64,000 nucleotides of DNA from Conus ventricosus (GCA_018398815.1 CM031622.1:25275597-25339596); one strand, 5' to 3'. Positions 21,529-31,850 are shown, counted from the first letter of the stretch. The notes: generated from the letters alone by a model not told the origin. Numbers and translations: made by a program.

Positions 21529-21629
21529 GGCGGGCCTGGTCTTCGGCCGCTTGACACCCTGGACCGTTTTCTTGATGCCGTTCTGGGACTGGTACAGGTA
21601 AAAGGCCCGTGCTATCCTGTCTGCATCAT
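21529..21629 (-). CDS. Gene 1 exon 2
   Basis: A 101 nt exon on the minus strand. It starts with two bases that complete a GAT codon left open by exon 1, then gives residues 40-72: DADRIARAFYLYQSQNG, followed by a basic stretch with KKTVQG and KRPKTRP. The acceptor is CGTCAACTTGCAG before 21629. The proposed donor is CCC GCC/GTGGGA, which is weak. The frame continues only six more codons past it before a TGA. An alternative donor (CAGG/GTGTCA) would join directly to exon 4 in phase. The KRPKTRP run resembles a basic nuclear-localisation-type cluster, but that is only a composition argument. GC-rich third positions support coding. No family is recognised. Confidence 0.6.
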
Positions 21630-21682
21630 CTGCAAGTTGACGCCAATGTCTCAGTGGGAGAAAGGTGGATACTGGGCAGGAG

Positions 21683-21683
<1 letters not shown>

Positions 21684-21740
<57 letters not shown>

Positions 21741-21755
21741 TGTGTGTGTGTGTGT

Positions 21756-21788
<33 letters not shown>

Positions 21789-21795
21789 TGTGAGA
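21684..21795 (+). repeat. (TG)n then (AG)n microsatellite
   Basis: About 85 bp of TG repeats with one GGTG and one TATG interruption, followed by an AGAG tract. A second AG-rich tract with TG follows at 21868-21990. It lies just upstream of the exon 2 acceptor in gene 1 sense. Apparent proteins across it are repeat artefacts. Confidence 0.95.
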
Positions 21796-21868
21796 TGTGG
21801 CTTATAGCCCAGCTGACCACAAAGGGGCATATTAGCGCTGTTACAGTGTTGAAGTCAACTCTCATGTC
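21796..21868 (-). mobile_element. Short LINE-tail fragment
   Basis: The minus strand matches the family tail: GAGTTGACTTCAACACTG, then CAGCGCTAATATGCCCC, then CAGCTGGGCTATAAGCCAC. It is bordered by AG repeats on both sides. The pentanucleotide tail is not visible; the AG repeat may have replaced it. Confidence 0.75.
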
Positions 21869-22189
21869 AGAGAGAGAGAGAGAGAGAAAAAGAGAGAAAG
21901 AGAGTGAGAGAGAGAGAGACAGAGACAGTGTGTGTGTGCATGTGTGCGTGCGAGCGTGCATGCGTGTGTGCGTGCGTGTGTGCATGTGTGCATGTGTGCA
22001 TTGCGTGGGTGCACGCGCTGGTGAGTGCATGTGCACCAATCACAGTACAAAAAAGGTGCATGTTAGGTCAGGGGAGGAAATTGATTGGTGTGTGGGAAGA
22101 AGCAGAAGAAGAAAAAAACTGTTCAGACACTGCCAGCTCAGGCCAGAACTTCATGCAGCATTCCTGGTCTGAGGCTGCCTAGAAAGATT

Positions 22190-22862
22190 GGTCAGAAAAC
22201 AGGCAGTGGGACAAACCACTGTGGTTTTCCCTGCTGAGAGATTGACCTACAACTTGGCGTAATGATAGCAGATAGAAACAATGATCAGGAAATAGGGTGG
22301 TGGGACAAACAGCGCCACTGTGGTTTTCTTTGTTGAGAGACTGACCTACAATTTGGTGTAATGACAGCAGATAGAACCACTGATCAGGAAATAGATAGTG
22401 GAACAAACAGCACCGCTGTGGTTTTCTTTGTTGAGAGATTGACCTACAACTTGTTGCAATGATAGCAGATAGAAACACTGATCAGGAAACAGGGTGGGAC
22501 AAACAGCGTCACTGTGGTTTTCTTTGCCGAGAGATTGACCTACAACTGGCGTAATGATAGCAGATAGAAACACTGATCAGAAACAGGTGGTGGGACAAAC
22601 AGCGCCACTGTGGTTTTCTTTGCCGAGAGATTGACCTACAACTTGGCGTAATGATAGCAGATAGAAACACTGATCAGGAAACAGGTGGTGGGACAAACAG
22701 CGCCACTGTGGTTTTCTTTGTTGAGAGACTGACCTACAACTTGGTGTAATGAAGCAGATAGAAACACTGATCAGGAAATAGATAGTGGAACAAACAGCAC
22801 CGCTGTGGTTTTCCTTTGTTGGAGAGACTGACCTACAACTTGGTGTGAAGATAGCAGATAGG
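22190..22862 (+). repeat. Tandem repeat, about 100 bp, seven copies
   Basis: Units share GATCAGGAAA, GGTGGGACAAACAGCGCCAC, TGTGGTTTTC, GAGAGA(T/C)TGACCTACAA and AATGATAGCAGATAGAA. Copies alternate between a GATAGTGGAACAAACAGCAC subtype and a GGTGGTGGGACAAACAGC subtype. Indels of a few bases are frequent. It lies in gene 1 intron 1. Confidence 0.92.
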
Positions 22863-23880
22863 CAGAGCTTTAGTGTCATCAACATTTATGACGCCTTCGC
22901 AATTAAGTGTCAGCCATGCTGGAAAGGGAAGTAATTTTATACATAGTCGAGTTTGCACTGTTTTGACATTGTTTACATGAAAGCTAACACCCCAATTGTG
23001 GAGATTTGGTTCACACACACACAAACACAAACAAAACAAAACCTTTTAGACAGCAAAAGACATCACTGATTACATCAGCTGGCATGCCCAACTCACTGGT
23101 CTGAGATCTCCTTGCACCTTCCAGCATTTTAAAACGTTAAAAGTTTGAACAGACTGTCAAGTGCAAATTAAATGCAGGTAAGGAGACTGGTGAAGGAAGT
23201 AACTTGTGAAAATAATGGTCTGGACTGAGAAAATATAAATATAGACACCTGTTGGTCTTGGAGTTCGCTGGTACAAGCGTACTTGAAAGTCATCCCTGAA
23301 TGACACTCCATTGTTACGATTTATCTTGGAATTTGTCTGCAATATGTTAGAGGTTAAGGGTTGAAGTTCCGTAGCCTTATGGCTGTAGAGCAGTAAATTA
23401 TCTCTGGGATAAAAAAAAGTTACGGAAGTCGGAGCTAAAAAATCTCCTCTCACCGTCTTAAACTTTCCTGAGCTGATTGAAGTGACTGTTCACTTCTACA
23501 GACCTCTTTGCCTTGAAACCACTGTTGCTGTACTTTTCAACAAAAATAAGCGCATTTTCTACAATGAGGGTGTACAATATTCCAAATTTCTGTAAAAGGA
23601 GGAGGGGGGGGAGATGGGGGGAGGGGCAGCAGAGGTTTTATTTTCACCTAGAATCACCTTGCAGGCTTCTCCTGGTACTGACCACCTGATCTTGCATTAA
23701 CAACAGTAAAACTGGAGTTTAAAAAAAAAAAGGATCTTTTCAAACCCAATCCATCACTAAAGGTTGGCACACACTCATGCTCTCTCGCTGATCTTTTTTT
23801 AAATTTCAAAATGGAGTGACTGATGGCGGCGAACGAAGTAAAATTTAGAAATAGAGTTTGTTTCTTACCGCCAATGACAT
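22863..23880. other. No feature recognised (gene 1 intron 1)
   Basis: Unique-looking sequence with a G-rich run near 23600-23630. No exon with good borders, element protein or tandem repeat is visible. Confidence 0.45.
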
Positions 23881-23886
23881 TGACAA

Positions 23887-23950
23887 ACACAAGCACATGA
23901 CAAGACACGATGCATTTCAACCACTTGGGTCTTCTTCAGGCGAAAAAATA
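23887..23950 (-). repeat. Dispersed hairpin motif, copy on minus strand
   Basis: Read on the minus strand: GCCTGAAGAAGACCC, a short loop, then GGTTGAAATGCATCG and GTGTCTTGTCATGTGC. This is a diverged copy of the 20629 motif, with GAAATGC in place of GAAACGC. The flanking part (CTTGTCATG) also matches the family. Confidence 0.6.
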
Positions 23951-24089
23951 AATCACATTTAACATTTGGGACAGTACAAACAAAGAACGAAAAACGAAAA
24001 AAAAAAGAACGAAAAATGACTCATCCGTTGTTGTCCATGTGGTGGGGAGAATAGCTGGTAGGCGGAAATGACATGGGGGATTATGGGAG

Positions 24090-24640
24090 AGGAAAAAGGA
24101 GGGGGGGGGGGGGGGGGGGGGTTGCGTAGGGGGAGGTGTGTGTGTGTGATATGATAGGGTTGTGTGTCTAGTTTATTGGGATGGTGTGATATCTTTGTGA
24201 TGGTTGTGATAATGGTGGATTGATAATAATGGTAAGGGGAAAAAAAAGGGGGGGGGGGGGGACTGAGAAAAAAAAAGAAAAAAAGGTTTGGGTGAATAAA
24301 ATAAATGATTTCGTTGGGTGATGAAAGAGGTAGTGGTAGTTATGCGTGGGTAGTTGAGAAGGTGTGTGGGTAATGTTAGGGAGGGAAGGGGATGGAAGGT
24401 AAATGGGTGATAAGGTATGATCGGGGGGAGCGGGGGGGGGTGAGGTGAAAAAAAAAATAATAAATAAATAAAAATTAAAAATAAATAAAAAATAAAAATA
24501 AAAAATAAATTTAAAAAATAAAAAAAATAAAATAAAAAAAGGGGGGGAGAATGGGGGGGAAGAGGGTAATGTGTTTGTGGGGGGAGAGGGGGGGGGGGGG
24601 AGCAAGAGAAGAGCTCATATCTCATCATCCACTATGGGGT
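24090..24640. repeat. Low-complexity G-runs and A/T-rich tracts
   Basis: Long G runs (24100-24121, 24250-24262, 24590-24600) and A-rich AAATAA repeats (24447-24540). Such runs are prone to sequencing and assembly errors. Long open frames on the minus strand (Pro/Phe/Tyr-rich) are composition artefacts. Confidence 0.8.
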
Positions 24641-24806
24641 GGGGGGTGGGGGTGGGAGGTTCATATAAATGGTGTTGTTTAAAAAAGTGAACAATGCTGT
24701 GGGATGATGTTCATTGCAACAGGTGAAATAACGTGTTGGCATCAATATGCTGATGTTTGTTGAGAGAAGATAGCAGTGATCAATGAAAAACAGGGTATCA
24801 TGTGTT

Positions 24807-24841
<35 letters not shown>

Positions 24842-25520
24842 GGGTGGGGGGATGGGGGACCACATATAAACATTGTTCTGGGTGAGTTAAGATCATGTGA
24901 TCATAGTGAGACTAACTGTGGAGAGTTTTCACACACATATTTACTCACACATACACTCATTCACACACACACACACTTAAAAAAATTAAATTAAATTAAA
25001 TTTTAAAAAAATTATTATCATCAATCAGTCACTGATAGGTGATGATCATATGAAGTCAATGGTAGTGTAGGAAGAGATTCTTCTCCGTTCCCTTAGGCAA
25101 GAATGGTGGAGGTACTGGCAAGGGCTTCTGTATGGTGAAGGCTCTCCAGTGGTCAATAAAGTTTTGCACTCATCAGTGTGTTGGCAGGCCAGGATTGTTC
25201 TTTTGGTGTTGTTGGGACTGTTCCACCGTCATTGGGGCTGCATGGATAAATTAAATTAATTTTTTTTAATGTTTCGGACCATGGTGTTGAAGAAGCAGAA
25301 ACAGTCTGATCCTTTTCTGAATGCAGAAACTGGCAAGAGCTGTCACTCTCTGGTCAAAAGCCCACTTCAAGAATTTCATCTTCACAATTTTTTTTTTCTT
25401 TTTCTTGTAGTTCGTAGTGTTTGTTGTATTTTCATCGAACACATGTACTAAACACATCAAAATTGTATGGTTAAACAGGTCAACTACCAGATGCACAAAA
25501 GAAAAGGGTTTTAAACCTGT
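24641..25520. other. No gene recognised; short (CA)n tracts
   Basis: Contains (CA)n at 24810-24838 and 24962-24976. The remainder is AT-rich and without recognisable element or exon. Confidence 0.45.
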
Positions 25521-25526
25521 GAGAAA

Positions 25527-25605
25527 AATCTACAATCCAGAAGCAAGTCAAACTCACAACCATCAGCGCTGAGTGGAAGGCTAACCATCTGACTGCAGGC
25601 CCCTC
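25527..25605 (-). mobile_element. Possible tRNA-derived SINE head or tRNA relic
   Basis: On the minus strand the segment CAGATGGTTAGCCTTCCACT resembles a tRNA D-arm and A-box, and GATGGTTGTGAGTTTGAC resembles a T-arm and B-box. The spacing is about right for a tRNA. The B-box is not canonical and I do not see a clean acceptor stem, so a working tRNA is unlikely. Confidence 0.3.
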
Positions 25606-26047
25606 ATTCCAAGCACTGCACTGCTGGAAACCCAACTATTTGCACAGAAAAAGGGAAATCCGACAGACAACGATGCTTGTGTTTAAGTATTATCAAGCTG
25701 GCAGACAACTGGTGGTGAAAGATGAGAAGACTATGCAGCCTCCAATCAGTTAATTAAGTATTTAACTAAACTTCTCTTTAAAAAATATCATGTACATATG
25801 AAGAAATCACCAACCTTTACCTCTAATCCTCTGTGACATAACAGGAGTCTGAACACTGGGTAGTCTTTGGCTGGACTCCTGATAATCTGTTTCTCCTATA
25901 AAAACCAAAGAAACATAATGACAATAGTCAAAACTTAAAACTGATTTATCAGAAAGCCCAGTTTCTTTCTCCTGCAAAGAAAAACAAAACATAGTAACAT
26001 TTACAGTCAACAGAAAACCCAGTTTATTCTTCCTGTTAAAACCAAAA

Positions 26048-26455
26048 TGTAAGGTATGGTAAAATATGGTAATGTTGCTTATAGCCCAGCCGACCACAAA
26101 GGGCCATATCAGGGCTGTCACCGCGTTGAAGTCAACTCACACGAGTCAATCATTCACACAACTCTTTAAAATACATCTTCTGAAAACACACCTGAAATTT
26201 GGTTAAAAAATTAATCTTTCCACTGTAAAATCTCAGATCAGATGAAAAATGTTAATCTCTTTCAAAATGTCAAAGATCACATCAGGTAGAACATCTCTGA
26301 ACAAGGTTTTCATGGAATTTGCTGTAAAATGTTTATGTCTCACATCATACAAGTCCCAACACTCTAAAAGAATATGTTTCATTGTGAGTGGTACATAATA
26401 ACAACATTTACAGTCATCAGGGGGAAAAAAACTTGTTTCTCTAAACCAAAGCATA
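26048..26455 (-). mobile_element. 5'-truncated LINE tail
   Basis: On the minus strand it gives the C-terminal ORF2 segment (TMKHILLECWDLYDVRHKH, ending FHLI-stop at 26233) and then the family tail through CCTGATATGGCCCTTTGTGG and ATAAGCAACATTACC. The left boundary carries ATTTTACCATACCTTAC, a worn pentanucleotide tail. It lies in gene 1 intron 1. Confidence 0.85.
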
Positions 26456-26696
26456 ATAATATCATTTACAGCTGTTAGAAAACACTGTTTGTTTCTCCTG
26501 TAAAAACCAAAAGGAAAGAAAGAAAATAAGGAAATATTTATTTAAAAAATTTAAAAAAGGGAAACATGATTTAAAGTTATAATAACTTACATACTCATTT
26601 CCCCAAAACCTATGCACTCACCAAGGACAATTAAGTAAACAATACACTGTAAACTTATATTCACAGCTCACTTCAGTCACTAGACATTTGGCACTA

Positions 26697-26815
26697 CACA
26701 GTGTGGTTGTGTTTGAGCACAGCTCACAAGACTATGGGCCCTGCAGAGTGTGGTTGTGTTTGAGCAGAGCTCACCAGATTATGGGCCCAACACAGTGTAG
26801 TTGTTTTTGTGCTGA
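26697..26815 (+). repeat. Two-copy tandem duplication, about 61 bp
   Basis: Two adjacent copies of a unit with AGTGTGGTTGTGTTTGAGCA, AGCTCAC and ATGGGCCC. They differ at a handful of positions; a third partial copy starts with CACAGTGTAGTTG. Confidence 0.8.
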
Positions 26816-27111
26816 ATGTGGAGAGGCTTCCCTTCTGCTGATCATTTTCCTCTGAGCAGATGATCTGCTAGAGGAATGTGGAACACAGTGGAATCTTGAA
26901 TTACCGATTCATTTTCATTTCTTGAAATATTCCAGTGATTAATTCTTCAGATCTGCTAGGATCTAACGGCAAGTTTTCAACATCCTTTTAGAGGATATCT
27001 GCCTGTTTATTCTGCATGCTGTGCCTTAACATTTGTGCTAGGCAACTGGCGCTGTGAACAACAACTGTTTGGAGTTAATAAGGGCATGTACCTGTAACTA
27101 ATTATGGATAC

Positions 27112-27520
27112 AAGAGTTACTCTTCTTGTTTGTGAGTTACTTCTCACTGTTCCCTGCCTCACTTAGGATTTCCTTTCATATCAGCCAAACCGAGGTTTTC
27201 TGCATGTTTCTGTTCTATTGTGTGTTCTCTTTGACAGCATTCACCATCACAGACTACGCCAGTCTTGCAAGAATGTCAGTTTGTGTTTGTTTTTTTCCTA
27301 CAGACATTGATGCTCATGCGTCAGGCGTAGGACATATCCACTTCAGGGGATGTCTTCTTGCTTGTTCTGTATGCTTTCTCTTAATCTTTGTTAGGTTCCA
27401 ATAATGGACGAGTCTCTTCATGGGAACAAGAGTTACCCATCTTGTTTGTTGTCAGCTGTTCACCGTTCCCCCTAGCCAAATTTAAGAATTACTTTCATAT
27501 CAAACTGAGGTATTCTGTTA
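27112..27520 (+). repeat. Two diverged direct copies, about 315 bp apart
   Basis: The segment near 27112-27200 (ACAAGAGTTACTCTTCTTG, CACTGTTCCC, TTTCATATCAGCC, GAGGTTTTCTG) recurs near 27428-27520 (ACAAGAGTTACCCATCTTG, CACCGTTCCC, TTTCATATCAAAC, GAGGTATTCTG). It could be a tandem duplication or the ends of a small element. No coding content is seen. Confidence 0.6.
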
Positions 27521-27859
27521 CTTGTTTCCTCCAACCCCTCCCCCTTTTTTTTTTTTGAATAAAAAAAGGACAATGATAACATATAACAATATGTGTGGCA
27601 AATCTACAAATGGACAAATTAGTAAGTGCCAACGTGTGTCTACGTTTTCCACTGCTCTAGTGTGTGGAGTTTTGTTGGCTGTGAATGCTTACAGTTGTCT
27701 GAGTTGCTTTTCATTCTGTATTATGCCAGAGCTAGAAAGATTTTGTGTTGGCAAAAACATGCGAGGAAAAAGGTGGAGGAGACACATAGAAAAGGGACAC
27801 AACTGGCACTGCTGAGTGACACACACAGCACCGCGCGAAGGCCATCCTCTTCACCTCAC

Positions 27860-27974
27860 CTGTCACCATCCACTGCTCCACGCCGTCGTACGACCTATCC
27901 ACTTCCACCTTCACCTCAGTGCTCTCCTGAGATTCCATGGTGTCACTGTCACCACCACTATCCCCGTCCTCCAT
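27860..27974 (-). CDS. Gene 1 exon 1: start of an unrecognised protein
   Basis: The minus strand opens at ATG 27974-27972 and runs 115 nt to a strong donor, GTGACAG/GTGAGG, leaving one base for a Asp codon completed by exon 2. It encodes residues 1-38: a very acidic, Ser-rich start (MEDGDSGGDSD, ESQESTEV), then KVEVDRSYDGVEQWMV. An in-frame TGA 15 nt upstream means translation cannot start further up in this exon. A CTCTCGGCAG directly before the ATG could also be an acceptor, so the gene may have additional 5' exons. The start context (C at -3, G at +4) is moderate. The upstream flank holds a (CAA)n stretch and a dispersed hairpin motif. Family unknown. The acidic start contrasts with the basic end of exon 2. 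Confidence 0.55.
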
Positions 27975-28059
27975 CTGCCGAGAGGGTACTCAACCAGGAT
28001 ACTCTGAAACTGTGTTGTCGACAGAACAGCAAAAATGGGATTATTGAACAGCCACAAAT

Positions 28060-28130
28060 TACAACAACAACAACAACAACAAAAAATTACGCATTTCAAC
28101 CTGTAGGGACTTCTTCAGGCAGAACAAACA
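28060..28130 (-). repeat. Dispersed hairpin motif next to a (CAA)n tract
   Basis: On the minus strand: TTCTGCCTGAAGAAGTCCC, a short loop, then AGGTTGAAATGCGTAA. It is followed by a (TTG)n tract (plus strand 28065-28082, CAACAACAA). This is another diverged member of the CTGAAGAAG...GAAAC family. Confidence 0.6.
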
Positions 28131-28496
28131 ACATTCAAAACAATGGAAACAAAAGACGAACAAACATTTACTTCTCTCTTCGATCTTTGTGCAAACTTAG
28201 TTTGTCAACATTGAAGTAGATAGAAGCTCATGTATAATGTCTGTCAACATTCCAGTAGACAGCTTATGCGAAATGAGTGTGAAGTATACGACTCTACTGT
28301 TTTAGCCTGTGTGGTCCTTAAAGCACACTATGCTTGCAGCTCCCTCATTACCCTCTTGACGGATTAGGACCTGGATCAGAGATATATCCACTTGTTGCAG
28401 CATGACAAAATTGAAAAGTTCTGCATGAGAAGTTCGCACTTGTCCAATGGTAATATGACTAATGTATCCAATGTTTAATCTCTTGCAGTAACACCT

Positions 28497-28765
28497 CAGT
28501 TTTCCATGGCTTGTTGAAAAGAAAAACAACTTCAGATGGGATAAGGGCATTCATGGCAAGGCATTGGAAGAGATTAAGCATATTCAGTCTGAAGAGCATT
28601 CACGGCAAGGCATTGGAAGAGATTAAGCGTATTCAGTCAGAACCACCATTGCTACAGTATTTTGACCCCAAAACAGATATCAAACTGCGGCGTGATGCGT
28701 CTGAGCTTGGTTAAGGTGTTTGTCTTCCGGCCAATGGACAACCAGTCCAGTATTGTTCAAGAGCA
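28497..28765 (+). pseudogene. Ty3-type pol remnant: end of reverse transcriptase
   Basis: Degenerate coding sequence for the end of the reverse transcriptase and the start of the RNase H of a Ty3-type LTR retrotransposon. The recognisable part is the stretch around 28609-28710 with LLQYFDPK and a DAS motif. A 52 bp in-place duplication (about 28543-28640, both copies containing GGCAAGGCATTGGAAGAG) and a frameshift near 28710 break it. It continues after the nested LINE insertion, at 29195. It is inactive, and no LTRs are recognised nearby. Confidence 0.8.
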
Positions 28766-29184
28766 TTTGTGCTGTTTGCACACAGGCCACTCCTTTTGCA
28801 CGCATTCTTATCTTTTAAAAGATGAAGAAACTCCGTGGTGCATTCCATGTCAGAGTGTTGGGACTTGCATTATGTGAGACAAACACTTTATAGCAGACTC
28901 CATGAAAACCTCGTTCAGAGATGTCCCACCTGATGTGAGCTTTAAATTTCTGAAAGATATCTACATTTTTCATCTGATCTTTGATTTTACGGAAGAAAGA
29001 TTTTTAACAAAATTTCCAATATGTTTTCAGAAGGTGTATTTTAAAGAGTTGTGCAAATCTTGGGGTTTTTTTTTTCCCGTTTTCTTTTTTTATTTTAACT
29101 TCAGTTAACTTAAAGAGTGGTGATAGCCCTGATATAGATCTTTGAGGTCAGCTGGGCTATAAGCAACATCTCTCTCTCTCTCTT
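28766..29184 (+). mobile_element. LINE tail nested in the Ty3-type remnant
   Basis: A 419 bp copy of the (TTACC)-tailed LINE family, with the ORF2 C-terminus broken by a deletion near 28850 and the tail ending in AAGCAACAT followed by a TC repeat instead of TTACC. The host pol sequence is interrupted exactly at TTCAAGAGCA, which is present on both sides (28756-28765 and 29185-29194), a 10 bp target-site duplication. This shows the LINE inserted after the Ty3-type element. Confidence 0.9.
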
Positions 29185-30270
29185 TTCAAGAGCACTGACA
29201 GAAACTGAACACAACTATGCTCAAATTAGAGAAAGAGATGCTCGCGATTGTTTTTGGTCTGGAGCAATTTGAGTGTTATTAGTACGGACGACACATTGAT
29301 GGGGAAACGATCACAAAACACTCATTCCTATACACGAGAAAAGTCTTCTGCGGCCATGCCAGTTGCCAAAATCTACAACGCATGCTTCTCAGAATTCGAA
29401 AGTTTGACCACAGCGTAGTTTACAAAAGGGAAGCAAAAAAACGCACTTTGATGATACTCTAAGCCGAGCAGTGCTACTTGGATCTGAAGGCAGAGGAAAC
29501 ACTGAAAGAGAATAAATCTTTCAGACAGATTTTGAATGAGAAATCAAAAACATTGACATGTCTGCCAACATTCCAATGACACAAGCCACCCAGCGGGCAT
29601 TGACTTTGATTAAGAACAGCAACACAACAGGATCCAGATATAAGAACATTTATTAACCTGACACAGGCTGGCACGCCAGAGGAGAAGAAAGAAGTGCCAG
29701 TTTCCTTGCAGGCATACTTTCCATTCAGAAAAGACCTGTGTACCCAGAACGGACCCATTTTCAAAGGGGATAGGATTGTGGTACCAGAGAAGAAGAGAGA
29801 AAAGATCCTTCATCTAATACACCAAGCATACACAGGTGTACAAGGCTGCAGAAGAAGAGCCAGAGAAGTTACGTACACAAGTAATAGTTCACCTCACTAC
29901 CCACAATCAAATGGCAAAGCAGAAATGCCGTGAAGCGAGCAAAGCTTCTGATGAAAAAAGCTGTGGAGAGCCAGTCTCTTGGAACTCTGAAATACCCCAT
30001 CTAAAACTATGGATACTTCACCAAGACAGCGACCGTTCAGCTGCAGAACTAGAACAAGAGTTCCTATTGCAAAACCTCTGCTTGAACCACAAATCTGCAA
30101 AGATGCAACAGAAAAGCTCATCAAACGCAAAGAAAAACAGGCAAAAAATTACAACAAAGGTGCAACTGAGCTTGCATTGCTGAAACCAGGGCAGGGTCTG
30201 AACGGGACAAAGTGGGTCAAGGCAGAAGTAGAAGACCAGGCCATACAAACTCCATACAGAAAATGGAAAT
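29185..30270 (+). pseudogene. Ty3-type pol remnant: RNase H and integrase pieces
   Basis: Continues the pol of 28497-28765. The first part (to about 29460) is RNase H-like. About 29694-29880 resembles the region before and including the integrase zinc-binding segment. The segment 29880-29935 resembles the late integrase core (SSPHYPQSNGKAE). The segment 30009-30270 resembles the C-terminal, substrate-binding part (LKPGQ). The catalytic integrase core between the zinc-binding part and SSPHYPQ is missing, a deletion of several hundred bases. There are many stops and frameshifts. It is described only as a dead copy. Confidence 0.78.
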
Positions 30271-30477
30271 GAGTATAACCGAAATTGGAGACACACAAGA
30301 CCAACATCTGAAACAATGACCGCACCATCAGTTCCTATAATTATACAAAGACAACACCATGGAGCTAGAGTGAGACTGAGAGACTGAGAAGATTCACTGA
30401 TCACACACCAAGAACCCACCTTGGCTTAAGGCTGTGTCAGACCAACTGACATTGTCTAGAACACCAAGGCTACATCA

Positions 30478-30737
30478 GAATGTTGTTATGCTCTGCATAG
30501 TTATGTGGGGATTGTCTTCAGTCATGACAAGCTGCTAGCATAACATTATCAGTCTCCAAAATCCCCCCAAGTCAGAGTGTGGTTGCTCACGTGGCGGGTA
30601 ATCAAAAACGGTCACACACGTAATGATCTCATCCCTAGCTGATGCATTTACACCATAGTGTTCAAATACTTGGGCTGGTCGGATGATCCCTGGAGTCTTT
30701 TAGCCACGGTACTACAACAACAACAACAACAACAACA
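30478..30737 (+). mobile_element. SINE-like dispersed repeat with (CAA)n tail, copy 1
   Basis: About 260 bp starting near ATGTTGTTATGCTCTGCATA, containing CAGTCTCCAAAATCCCCC, GAGTGTGGTTGC, AAACGGTCACACAC, GATGATCCCTGGAGTCTTTT and ending in (CAA)n. A second copy, about 85 percent alike by eye, lies inverted at 42577-42826. No open frame is conserved. It may be a SINE or the 3' end of an unseen LINE. Confidence 0.8.
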
Positions 30738-31280
30738 CCACCAAGACATGACCAAACTGAAACTACACTAGAACAAAGCGCAGAATTAGGGAACAGACAA
30801 ACTGAAACTTCAGCAGAACATAACACACAATTAGAGAGCAGATGAATGAATAATGTGCAACATCAGACTTAATGGAGACAGAGCAAAACACACAAACACA
30901 TCCAAAGACCTCAGAACTTGGAGACCACAAAAGAAATTTCTGACTTCACAGACAAACAACAAAGGCAGCCCTTGCAACTTGCATGCACATCTAAAGGCAG
31001 AATCATTAAAACTCCACCTTATTGAAACACTGTCAAACTTAACCAACAGAGACATGACACAGATCTGTTTGTGATGAAATATCATCCTAATCTGGACCTG
31101 ATCATTTTACTGATGTTGACTACATCAATAACTTGTTAATTTTGTATCCAGAAGTTGTTGGGTGTTTTTTTTATTAGTCCTTCATGTGTTTGAATCTGTT
31201 TGATGCCAGAAAGGGATAAGAGAATATAGTTTTAAATTTCCTTGTAATTTTATTTGAAATATTTTCACCCGGTAGCAACA
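30738..31280. other. No gene recognised
   Basis: Contains a duplicated phrase (ACAGACAAACTGAAAC, AGCAGAACA and ACACA) at about 30745-30840, probably spread from the repeat next to it. No exon or element protein is recognised. Confidence 0.45.
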
Positions 31281-31282
31281 CC

Positions 31283-31340
31283 ACCGCTGAAGAAGACGGA
31301 CGGAGGTCTGTCGAAAGCTCCAAGTAAGTGCTATTCCTAG
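31283..31340 (+). repeat. Dispersed hairpin motif, variant copy
   Basis: Reads CCGCTGAAGAAGACGGACGG then AGGTCTGTCGAAAGCTCC then AAGTAAGTGC. The CTGAAGAAGAC and GTC-GAAA parts match the other copies, but the loop is different and GAAAG replaces GAAAC. It may belong to a different element. Confidence 0.5.
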
Positions 31341-31439
31341 CTCAGTGACCTGTCTAAATCCGGTAGTCATTAAATATTTTCTTGTGATTTGTTTGAACAG
31401 AAAGAATAAGAGAAGTTTTATGATTCTGCGACAACTTGA

Positions 31440-31743
31440 TTTATGACATGAAGATCCTTTCAAAGACTTTTTCCAGTTGAATTTACGACATGAAGATCCT
31501 TTCAAAGACTTTTTCAGTTGCTGTGGTTTATCTTCCTCACAAACTTTTTTTTGCAACAAGATGTGAAGATTCATTCAAAGACATTTTAAGCCAAAGAAAT
31601 TCATCAGGTAATTACTATTAGCAAGACTTTTTCAGTTGCTGTGGTTGATCTTCCTCACAAACTTTTTTTTTGCAACAAGATGTGAAGATTCATTCAAAGA
31701 CATTTTAAGCCAAAGAAATTCATCAGGTAATTACTATTAGCAA
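31440..31743 (+). repeat. 118 bp tandem duplication plus shorter repeats
   Basis: Copy 1 (31511-31628) and copy 2 (31629-31747) are almost identical, with only a T-run length change and a T/G change visible. The unit contains TTTTCAGTTGCTGTGG, TCTTCCTCACAAAC, CAACAAGATGTGAAGATTC and AATTCATCAGGTAATTAC. A shorter 55 bp repeat (GACATGAAGATCCTTTCAAA) precedes it. The near identity indicates a recent event. Confidence 0.9.
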
Positions 31744-31790
31744 GTGTCCCTATTTGCTGTAATTCATCTTTGTAATCTGATTTTGTTTGC

Positions 31791-31821
<31 letters not shown>

Positions 31822-31850
31822 GGGGGAGTGGGGGGGGGGGTTGCTTTTTT
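31791..31850 (+). repeat. T-run followed by G-run of about 40
   Basis: TTTTTTTTT then about 27 G, AGT and ten more G. The length is likely unreliable. No function is inferred. Confidence 0.85.

Noticed and set aside
17601..21629. Direct splice of exon 2 to exon 4 through CAGG/GTGTCA
   Set aside because: In phase, but the donor is poor, and the exon 3 candidate has good borders and matching phases on both sides. Kept as an alternative.
24168..24628. Pro/Phe/Tyr-rich minus-strand frames of about 150 residues
   Set aside because: They follow from G-run and AAATAA low-complexity composition; no motif or splice site supports them.
25527..25605. A functional tRNA gene
   Set aside because: The B-box is imperfect and there is no acceptor stem; at most a tRNA-derived relic.
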